Source: Gammaproteobacteria bacterium
GTDB lineage: Bacteria; Pseudomonadota; Gammaproteobacteria; SZUA-152
NCBI GenBank assembly: GCA_003229995.1
Contig: QIGJ01000328.1
Location: 1 to 16,605 of the forward strand
Direction of reading: 5' to 3'
DNA length: 16,605 nt
A program made the position numbers and the translations under genes. Shown one piece after another: positions 8,973-16,330 of this stretch. The notes beneath the pieces were generated by a model. That model ran no database searches, was not told the DNA's origin, and saw only the letters and a list, made by a program, of their open reading frames with translations. How positions within the stretch are numbered: the stretch's first letter is position 1; each line of letters starts with the position of its first letter.

Positions 8973-9289
8973 CGGGAAGTGTCGGCCAGAGTCAGCGGCC
9001 GCTGAGCCTTAACAAAAACAGGGAGTCCGGCGTCGTCATCTGGTTCCCTCAGATAACGTTCAGCACGACGATCACCATCCCGGCTTGCCATACGCATCAA
9101 CGCCAGACCGCGTACTGCATTCCCCTTATCCAAAGCCATCATTGCCTCCCGATAGGCGCAGGAATCAGCATAAACCTCGCTGACACTCGGCAAACTACCC
9201 ACCAATACCAGTAATAGCGTTAGTATGGCCATTTTTATGGGGGTGCGCACGGGTAACCGAATGGGTGGTTTTTGAGAAAAATCAGACAT
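8966..9289 (-). CDS. Small exported or membrane-anchored protein, Sel1/TPR-like
   Basis: 107 aa, not a recognised family. A short basic start is followed by a hydrophobic segment (MAILTLLLVLVGSLPSV) and then ADSCAY, which reads as a signal peptide or a signal anchor. The rest, YREAMMALDKGNAVRGLALM, RMASRDGDRRAERYL, resembles a single helical TPR/Sel1-type repeat. I chose ATG 9289 because GGAG lies 8 bases upstream; the in-frame GTG 9298 overlaps that site. It is convergent with the Sel1 gene and the stops overlap by 7 bases. The two share a theme (export plus helical repeats), so they may work together, but this is inference. A real but hypothetical gene. Confidence 0.65.
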   Translation of the reverse strand: MSDFSQKPPIRLPVRTPIKMAILTLLLVLVGSLPSVSEVYADSCAYREAMMALDKGNAVRGLALMRMASRDGDRRAERYLREPDDDAGLPVFVKAQRPLTLADTSRH

Positions 9290-9417
9290 CGTATTCACTC
9301 CACATAAAAAGTCTTACACCGCTCCCTGATATATGGCAGTCACACCGCTCACTGTCAAGCCCATAAAAAACCGGTAACATCGGCCAAACTGAACGACAAT
9401 GACAGGATTATCCTTAT

Positions 9418-9999
9418 ATGCAACTTGTACTCGCCTCCACTTCCCCCTTCCGACGCTCCCTGTTGGAACGCCTGGGATTAGCATTTGAAACCGTTGCACC
9501 GAATATCGATGAAACCCCGCTGAAAAATGAAACACCCAACGCGCTGGTGGCCCGGTTATCCGAAGCCAAGGCTCGCGCAATGGCAGCGCAATTTTCTGAT
9601 GCATTAATCATCGGCTCGGATCAGGTAGCTGTACTGGACAATCAGATGTTAGGCAAACCCGGTAATCACGAAAATGCAGTGCGGCAATTGCGAGCGGCCA
9701 GTGGTCGCCGGGTAAACTTTCTGACCGGCCTGTGTCTGTTAAACAGCAAAACCAGGAATTGCCACGTCACCGTAGTACCGTTTTCAGTGGTATTTCGCCC
9801 GCTCAGTGAAACACAAATCGAACAGTATTTGTTACGCGACACACCTTACCAATGTGCGGGCAGTTTCAAGTCCGAAAGTCTGGGCATCAGCCTGTTTGAA
9901 AAAATGGAAGGCCATGATCCCAATGCACTTATCGGTTTGCCACTCATTGAATTAACAACGCTGTTGGCCGCAGAAGGCATGGATGTGTTGGTGTCATAA
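9418..9999 (+). CDS. yceF: Maf-type nucleotide pyrophosphatase, YceF subfamily (m7GTP pyrophosphatase)
   Basis: 193 aa, the same size as E. coli YceF. The start is LVLASTSPFRRSLLERLG (Maf signature ASxSPxRxxLL), followed by DETP, LSEAKARA, IGSDQV (catalytic acidic residue), GKPG, FLTG, CAGSFKSE and LFEKMEGHDPNALIGLPL. The ending ALIGLPLIEL and the ASTSP/ CAGSFKSE forms are those of the YceF branch, known to hydrolyse 7-methyl-GTP, rather than the dTTP/UTP-specific YhdE branch. Likely role: cytoplasmic removal of modified nucleotides. AGGA lies 10 bases upstream of ATG 9418. A MITE begins 13 bases after the stop. Unlike in E. coli, no yceD-rpmF genes flank it here. Confidence 0.95.
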   Translation: MQLVLASTSPFRRSLLERLGLAFETVAPNIDETPLKNETPNALVARLSEAKARAMAAQFSDALIIGSDQVAVLDNQMLGKPGNHENAVRQLRAASGRRVNFLTGLCLLNSKTRNCHVTVVPFSVVFRPLSETQIEQYLLRDTPYQCAGSFKSESLGISLFEKMEGHDPNALIGLPLIELTTLLAAEGMDVLVS

Positions 10000-10012
10000 A
10001 GAAAATCCGATA

Positions 10013-10168
10013 AGGAATGGGCACGCAATAATTTCCCGGTTTAGCGCCCGGATTTAGTTCGTATTCGTTCGTTCTGATTGAACAAAAGTGCAGGAATAGT
10101 CGTTCTATTTCGAGCTTTTGTGATGAAGTCGGGATGCTAAACAGGGAAATTATTGCGTGCCCATTCCT
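10013..10168. repeat. MITE, type A/B family, copy A (156 bp)
   Basis: The ends are inverted repeats of 33 bases with one mismatch, beginning AGGAATGGGCACGCAATAA. The centre holds a hairpin: CAAAAG (10082-10087)...CTTTTG with the inner stem GGAATAG/CTATTTC and loop TCGTT (10093-10110). No transposase is encoded. A second copy lies at 15947-16183. The element starts 13 bases after the yceF stop codon. I could not recognise target-site duplications. It may act as a bidirectional terminator through its long-range inverted repeat. Confidence 0.9.
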
Positions 10169-10291
10169 AATCAAATCGAAAATTGAAACGGGCTCTGTAT
10201 GTATTCCTGGGCGTGCTAAAATGGCGCTCGTTCAGTACTTTTGACGCAGTCATCAGGCAAACCAAAGGTAAGCTGAGTAGTAACACCGACG
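10169..10291. other. Spacer between two MITEs, no gene seen
   Basis: No credible open frame, RNA gene or strong promoter is visible. It contains TTGAAA near 10184 and TAAAAT near 10220, but their spacing does not make a promoter. Confidence 0.5.
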
Positions 10292-10428
10292 ATATACCCA
10301 TAGCGATTGAGATTTAGGCCTGACTGCACGCCCTATTGATTCCATGGCGGCGTTAAAATGTCTTGCAATAGAACGACTATTCCGCGTCATTCACATTCAG
10401 ACCTAAATCCCAAACGCTATGGGCATAT
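10292..10428. repeat. MITE, type C (137 bp), different ends from copy A
   Basis: The terminal inverted repeats are 32 bases with four mismatches, starting ATATACCCATAGCG on the left and ATATGCCCATAGCG on the complement of the right end. There is no coding capacity. At 10367-10383 it carries AATAGAACGACTATTCC, the exact reverse complement of the 17-base core of the A/B family, a 5-bp stem with loop AACGA. The right end stops about 30 bases before the start of the hybrid sensor gene, so the element occupies that gene's promoter region. End fragments of the same type are at 2321-2345 and 12762-12784. Confidence 0.85.
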
Positions 10429-10457
10429 GAAAAAAACAGACCGACAATGGAATATAA

Positions 10458-12743
10458 ATGATTTCTCCGACGATTAATTTTCGTATCTTACTGCTTGCGG
10501 TGCTTCCCGCTACCATAATTTCCATTGTTTTTTTCAGTTATTTTATCAAACAACAGATTGATGACATAGAAGCCAACATTGCTGACAAAGGCAATGCCCT
10601 GGCTAGGCATTTGGCATCCGCCAGCGAATATGGCCTGTCTTCAGGAAACATGGTGATTCTTTCATCTTTGATTGAATCTGCATTTACCAAAAATGACGTT
10701 GTTTCCATCACCATTACCAATAACCAGGGTGACCCGCTGATACAAAAGCCCAGAAACAAACCTCTGTCCACCAGCACACCAAAAGGCGCACACAAGCGTA
10801 TTTTCAATCAGCCGATTATTCAACGCACTGTGGATCTCAATGATTTTGAAAACACCGGTGCCAATACGCCACCGATGATTGGCTGGATAATCGTTGAAGT
10901 CTCCAATGAGACTGCACGGCAAAAAAAACAGGATGCCATCCTTCATACATTATCAATCACCCTGTTGACGCTTGTCAGTAGTATTTTTCTGACTCTGCGG
11001 ATCAGTCGCTATATCACTGAATCCATTTCATCCCTGAGCAATACTGTTAGTGAAATCGAGAATGGCAATCTGAATGATGTTCATTTTAATCTGAAAGAAT
11101 GTATCGAAGACATATTGATATATAGCGCACTTTCCGCTCACGAAAAAGGAATTGAAATTTCTGCGTTATATTATGATGACACGCCTAAAGAGTTATTCGG
11201 CACTATGGACTGCATACGTCAGGTTCTTATTAACCTTATTGGTAATGCCATAAAATTTTCTGACGCAGGAACAATAATGATTCGCACCATGCTGGAATCA
11301 CAAAAAAACGAGATGGTGCAAATAAAAATCAGCATTACCGATCAGAGAACCCGTATTTCAGAAAAAGATAAAACCGTTCTTTCCAGTGCATTCAGCCAAA
11401 TGGGTGACAGCAATACCCACCAGTACGATGACATTGGATTGGAGCTGAATCTGGCCATTTCCAAATCACTCACCGAGGCCATGCACGGTAAAACCGGTGT
11501 TGAAATTGATGAGGATAAAAGTACCACATTCTGGTTTACATTTCCGTGTCAATCCAAAGATGCATCTAAACTGATTGGCAAGAGCGCAGATTTGCCATAC
11601 GCCAATAAATCAATCACATTATATGATGCCAATGAACTCACTCGGATTTCACTGACTCACGCCTTGCAACATCTCGGTTTTGACGTCACAGAATGTCTGA
11701 ATATAGAAAACTTATGTGCTCCATCAGAGACATTCAGCATGCCGGACATTTGCGTGCTCAGTATCAATAGTCACGAAGCAACTGAAGCCGCAACCCAGGA
11801 ATTTCTGGAAAAACATCGGAATTATGCGCACTCAAAAATACTGGTTATCGTTAGCAAATCAGACCCGTTAACATTAAAAACATTGCGTAACTGGGGGGCA
11901 GATGCTTGTTTGAGCAAGCCATTTCGTCAGACTGATTTAGAGGAAAAACTGGTCACTATTTTTCGCAGCCCGAAAAATTTTTATAAGCCAAAAACCAGAG
12001 CAATGCATCAACCAAAAACGTTTACACGCCTGGATGGCCTGAATATCCTCATCGCAGAAGACAATGCGATCAATGCCACATTGATCGAGACTATCCTGTG
12101 TAATTCCGGAGCAATACCTCATATTGTTGATAATGGAAAAAAAGCCGTCACCGCTTTTAACCGCGAAGATAAATTTGATCTCATCCTGATGGATATTCAC
12201 ATGCCGGAAATGAACGGTGTGGATACTGCGCGAAAAATACGTGAAATCGAGCCTCCTTCAACACGTATTGCCATCATCGGTTTAACCGCCGCAAGCCAAA
12301 ACAGAAATGGACCACTATCTCAAAACCCGGACTTCGATGAAATTCTGGAAAAACCCATCGCCATCAATATACTTCTGAGTGCAATTACCTACTGGACACA
12401 GACACACAAACCATCCAGGAGTCATCAATACACAAATCATAAATCCACAGGCGACTTTGGCATCGACAAAAACTTGTCGCTGACCTTGAATGACATGTTA
12501 TTACACGAGTTGCCTGAGACAAAGAAAAAATTGCAGACCGCTTTTGATTCAACAAATCTTGATATTCTTCATCATGAAATTCACCGCTTGCTGGGCGGCA
12601 TGGCGTATTGTAACTTCCCCGAACTGTATCAACTGACACGACAATACCAAGTAAGCCTTAAAACCGATAAAAATACAATGAGCGAAAATTTTCAAAAAAT
12701 GATCGCAGAGATGGAGTATTTGCTCACCACCAGGAATCCGTAG
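10458..12743 (+). CDS. GacS/BarA-like hybrid protein lacking HisKA, with intact receiver and HPt
   Basis: 761 aa. Layout: TM1 about 8-30; periplasmic region to about 158 resembling GacS/BarA sensors; TM2 about 160-183; truncated HAMP up to about 205. It then jumps at about residues 205-209 straight into the segment (FNLKECIEDIL...HEKGIEI) that in GacS follows the HisKA domain. The whole H-box dimerisation helix pair is therefore missing. In the ATPase domain the N box (N263) remains. G1 is DQRTRI (295-300) instead of DTGIGI, and G2 is IGLELNLAIS instead of a GTGLGLAIS type, so ATP binding is doubtful. A degenerate receiver (about 385-503) precedes a canonical one (E534, D535, D579, T610, K632) and a C-terminal HPt with H709. 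BarA is about 918 aa, so roughly 150 residues are lost. I infer a phosphorelay intermediate or modulator, not a self-phosphorylating kinase. Start ATG 10458, with a weak GGA upstream. Confidence 0.85.
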   Translation: MISPTINFRILLLAVLPATIISIVFFSYFIKQQIDDIEANIADKGNALARHLASASEYGLSSGNMVILSSLIESAFTKNDVVSITITNNQGDPLIQKPRNKPLSTSTPKGAHKRIFNQPIIQRTVDLNDFENTGANTPPMIGWIIVEVSNETARQKKQDAILHTLSITLLTLVSSIFLTLRISRYITESISSLSNTVSEIENGNLNDVHFNLKECIEDILIYSALSAHEKGIEISALYYDDTPKELFGTMDCIRQVLINLIGNAIKFSDAGTIMIRTMLESQKNEMVQIKISITDQRTRISEKDKTVLSSAFSQMGDSNTHQYDDIGLELNLAISKSLTEAMHGKTGVEIDEDKSTTFWFTFPCQSKDASKLIGKSADLPYANKSITLYDANELTRISLTHALQHLGFDVTECLNIENLCAPSETFSMPDICVLSINSHEATEAATQEFLEKHRNYAHSKILVIVSKSDPLTLKTLRNWGADACLSKPFRQTDLEEKLVTIFRSPKNFYKPKTRAMHQPKTFTRLDGLNILIAEDNAINATLIETILCNSGAIPHIVDNGKKAVTAFNREDKFDLILMDIHMPEMNGVDTARKIREIEPPSTRIAIIGLTAASQNRNGPLSQNPDFDEILEKPIAINILLSAITYWTQTHKPSRSHQYTNHKSTGDFGIDKNLSLTLNDMLLHELPETKKKLQTAFDSTNLDILHHEIHRLLGGMAYCNFPELYQLTRQYQVSLKTDKNTMSENFQKMIAEMEYLLTTRNP

Positions 12744-12761
12744 AAAGGCATAAATGCCGAA

Positions 12762-12784
12762 AATTTCAATCGCTATGAGTATAG
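12762..12784 (+). repeat. Solo MITE end, type C family
   Basis: AATTTCAATCGCTATGAGTA and the next TA match, with few differences, the complemented left end of the 10292-10428 element. No partner end is found nearby. It follows the stop of the GacS-like gene by 19 bases. The small inverted repeat GGCAT/ATGCC at 12748-12759 just before it could be a weak hairpin. Confidence 0.5.
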
Positions 12785-12812
12785 TTTTACCCACACACAC
12801 AAGTTATCATCG

Positions 12813-12825
12813 TCAGAATTTCTGA
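12813..12825. promoter_or_regulatory. 13-base palindrome upstream of RND gene, possible operator
   Basis: TCAGAA-T-TTCTGA is a perfect inverted repeat 55 bases before the RND start. A TTGACA at 12841-12846 follows, but no good -10 hexamer stands at the proper spacing. This may be a repressor site, but no regulator gene is adjacent, so it is only a candidate. Confidence 0.25.
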
Positions 12826-12879
12826 TCGTCATTTCCGGGTTTGACAAAAGGCTCCTGCGAATAACAGGCAAAATAGACA

Positions 12880-15800
12880 ATGTGGCTTAAATCTTTTCTA
12901 AGTAATCATGTGCTGGCCAACACTACATTTGTGGTGGTGCTGTTGATTGGCATACTCAGTTATCTTCAGTTACCTCGCGCACAGGATCCGGAGGTTAATT
13001 TCAACTGGATCAGTATTATCACTGCGTTACCCGGCGCCTCAACAGAAGACGTGGAAAAACTGATCACCGATCCACTGGAAGATGCCATTCGCAAAGTGCA
13101 GGACATCAAGTTTGTTTCCAGCACCAGTCGGGAGGGCATTGCCGATATTCTGGTACGCTTTGAAGATATCAGTGAACGTCTGTTCGACAAACGCATTAAT
13201 GATTTACGCCGTGAAATTCAAAACAAGGCCAATGCCGAATTACCGGATGAAGCCATAGACCCGGTGATATTGGAGATCACCACATCCAATAATTTCCCCA
13301 CCGCCACGCTCATTCTCACCGGCAAGGCCAATGATGAGTTATTGCGCAAAACCGCGTTCAATGTGCGCAAGGATCTGGAACGCATTAGCGGTGTCAACAG
13401 TGTTATTGAAGCCGGATTAACTGACCCCGAACTCAACGTCGCCTTTGACCCGTCTGCCTTGCGTGAAAGAGGTATTTCTCCCATACAACTGGCCAACACG
13501 GTGCGCCGTTATTTTCGTGACGTGGTCGCAGGTGATATGCAGATTGGCCAACAATCATGGATCGTGCGTGTCGTCGGCACTGATGCTGACCCCGGTTATC
13601 TGGCGAACCTGCCCATTACCGGCACCGAACAAAACATTATTATCGGTGACGTGGCAGAGGTCAGTTGGAGCCATGACAAATTCAACAAATTATCGCGCTA
13701 CAACAATCAGCCCGGTGTCACTCTTGCAGTGACCAAACAGGCCACGGCCAATATTCTTGATCTGGTTGCACAGATCAACCAATACCTTGAACAGAAAAAC
13801 ACCGTGCTGGCCGCAGCAGGTTTAAAGCTCACGTTACTGAATGATCAGACTGAAAGCACGCGTGAGGCCATCAATATTATGCAGGGTAATGCCTTGCTCG
13901 GTCTCCTGCTGGTGGCATTGATCACCTGGATATTCCTTGGCGCACATATCGCTTTTTTTATCGGCATCGGTATTCCTTTCACCCTGGCCGGTACCTTTTG
14001 GCTACTCAGTGTCACCGGGCAAACACTGAACCAGAATATTTTACTCGGCGTCGTCATCGTGCTGGGTATGTTGGTCGATGATGCAGTGGTGGTGGTAGAG
14101 GCCATTTACTATCGCATTCAACGCGGCGCACAAAGTATGCAGGCGGCCATTGATGCCCTTGAAAGAAGTCTTTACCCCGGTAACCGCCTCAGTGGCCACC
14201 ACCATGGCAGCCTTTCTGCCGTTAATGTTAATGCCGGGCATCGTCGGAAAATTCATGTTCACCGTGCCCTTTGTGGTATCTGTGGCATTGCTCATCAGCC
14301 TGATTCAAGCGTACTGGATGTTGCCCGTGCATATTTCTATGACCCACCTTGATATGTCGTCACCCGGTAAACTGCAATGCTGGCGTACACGCTTCCTCCA
14401 TAAACTGCGCCTCAAATATAGTAAGCTACTGGTGTGGGTATTGCGCAGACCCAAACGTTCTCTGACCGTCGTACTGACACTGTTTCTGGCGGCAATAAGC
14501 GCCATTGGCAGTGGTATGGGATCCCATGCGCACCTTTTACATCAACGTGGAAATGCCACCTGGTAGCACTCTACAAAACACGCTTGACACGGTGGATGCC
14601 ATCGCCAACAAGGCACTCGCCCACCTGAACAACAATGAAACGCGCGCCGTCAGTGCCACTGCCGGGCAAATGTTTACCGAAGTCGCCCCATTTTTTGGTG
14701 ACAACTATGGACAGGTCTTTGTCAGCCTGAACCCAAAAACTGATGACATGCGCAACGTCAGTGACGTCATTGAATCCATGCGTGCCGATGTGATGGCCAC
14801 CGCAGATCCACGCCTGATCACTTTTTTCAAACTCACCAAAGGACCACCGGTCACCAAGGCTGTCAGCATTAAAGTGCGTGGTGATAATTTTGTGGAACTA
14901 CGCGCAGCCACTGATGCCTTGCGAGATATCCTCACGAATATTCCTGAAGTGATGGACATCACCGACAACGACAGTCCCGGCAAGCACGAACTTAAACTGC
15001 AACTGGACAGCGATGCCGTACGCCGTAGCGGACTCAATCCGGCGGATGTCAGCAATACTATACGTCTGCTGTTTGATGGTGATGTAGTGGCTTCCATGCA
15101 ATACGAATCAGAACGTGTGGAAGTGCGTGTACAGGCAAAACGCACCAACCTGCACAGTATTGATCAGCTATTAGAAATACCGCTGACCCTGCCACAGGGT
15201 GGTGAAATAATGTTAGGTCAGCTAGTGACTGCAGAAACCGGACTCAGTCGCAGCAACATCCGTCACTATAACTTCCGTCGTGCCATCACCGTGGAAGCGG
15301 ATATCGACAAACAAAAAATCAACACGCTTCAGGCAAACAACCGAGTGATGGAAGGTTGGGAAAAAATCCGCCTGCAACACCCCAATGTTGACTTGGACTA
15401 TTCCGGTGAACTGGCTGACATTCAGGAGAGCCTGGATTCCATGCTGGTGTTATTCCTGTTTGGCCTTGGGCTGATTTATCTGATCATCGGCACCCAGTTT
15501 AAAAGCTACTGGCAGCCATTCATGATTTTGGCCACCGTGCCATTAGCTTTCACCGGTGTCACCTTCGGCCTGCTGACTACCGGCAATCCGTTGAGCATGT
15601 TCACGATGTATGGCGTGATAGCGCTAGTCGGCATTGCGGTGAATGCCGCCATCGTGATGATTCACGCTGCCAACCAGCGGCTGAAAGCTGGCATGAGCGT
15701 ATTGCATGCAACAATTTATGCAGCGCGTCGCCGCGTGGTACCTGTCATCATTACCTCGCTGACCACGATTGCCGGACTGTTTTCACTGGCTGTCGGACTG

Positions 15801-15941
15801 GCCGGTGAATCCCTGATCTGGGGACCCGTGGCCTCAGCCATTGTGTGGGGGCTGGCCTTTTCCACCGTGTTGACACTTTTTGTTATACCTTTATTATATC
15901 GTGCGTTTATGCGGGAATCTCGCTCACAGGATTCAGGCTGA
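12880..15941 (+). pseudogene. RND efflux transporter permease, interrupted by two frameshifts
   Basis: Correcting two single-base slips gives one 1019-aa protein, normal for an RND inner-membrane pump. Frame 1 (12880 to about 14160): N-terminal TM (TTFVVVLLIGILSYLQLPRA), porter domain with PGASTEDVEKLITDPLEDAI, TM2-TM4 with DD at 400/401 (VDDAVVVVEA), equivalent to the proton-relay aspartates of AcrB. Frame 2 (about 14161-14520): VFTPVTASVATTMAAFLPLM. Frame 3 (about 14520-15941): DPMRTFYINVEMPPGS, second porter, TM8-TM12 with VGIAVNAAIVMIH. The slips lie at about 14157-14161 (CCCTTGAAAG) and about 14518-14520 (GGG). No membrane-fusion or outer-membrane partner is in the window, and the substrate cannot be told. 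A recent pseudogene or an assembly error; protein-level conservation outside the slips looks intact. Confidence 0.88.
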
Positions 15942-15946
15942 AAATA

Positions 15947-16183
15947 AGGAATGGGCACGCAATAACTTCCCGGTTTAGCGCCCGGATTTAGTCCGTATTG
16001 GTTCGTTCTGATTGACGATTGCATGGATGCAGGAGGTAGAGCACCAACAGTAGGCGCTTTAGGCGACGCAGGAGCAGTTGCCGAACAAAAGTGCAGGAAT
16101 AGTCGTTCTATTTCGAGCTTTTGTGATTGAAGAACGGGCGAAGTCAGGATGCTAAACCGGGAAATTATTGCGTGCCCATTCCT
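15947..16183. repeat. MITE, type A/B family, copy B (237 bp)
   Basis: It has the same ends as copy A (33 bases, one mismatch between left and right) and the same hairpin, with the core at 16096-16112. It is 81 bases longer: a block of about 68 bases (roughly 16015-16083) and one of about 12 near 16130 are absent from copy A. A 35-codon open frame (16023-16130) crosses the extra block and the hairpin. The element starts 5 bases after the RND stop codon. Confidence 0.9.
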
Positions 16184-16247
16184 AACCCTCTCGCAGCGAA
16201 AAAAACATTGACGACACCCTCTTTAATTTGGTCACAGAGCGCGCCGT

Positions 16248-16275
16248 TTGACAAAAATATCATATTGCGCATACT
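16248..16275 (+). promoter_or_regulatory. Sigma70-type promoter for the terminal exported-protein gene
   Basis: A perfect -35 TTGACA (16248-16253) and a -10 CATACT (16270-16275; four of six consensus bases) are separated by 16 bases, placing the start about 50 bases before ATG 16331. It lies outside MITE copy B. Confidence 0.5.
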
Positions 16276-16330
16276 AAAGGGCTTACTGTTAATCAAGTAT
16301 CACATTTCAAACCTAACTAGGGAGTACACA

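Noticed and set aside
9944..10174. Minus-strand frame across MITE A ending in NPGAKPGNYCVPIP-like sequence
   Set aside because: This peptide is simply the translation of the MITE inverted repeat; the same string appears at copy B (15716-16024 minus, 16127-16420 plus).
12841..12879. Sigma70 promoter directly upstream of the RND gene
   Set aside because: TTGACA is present but no acceptable -10 hexamer lies 15-19 bases downstream; kept only as a remark in the palindrome entry.
14150..14566. Separate 138-residue membrane protein
   Set aside because: It is the middle piece of the frameshifted RND permease (TM4-TM7 region), not a gene of its own.
10013..16183. Target-site duplications flanking the MITEs
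   Set aside because: Flanks read GATA/AATC for copy A and AATA/AACC for copy B; no consistent direct repeat can be claimed.
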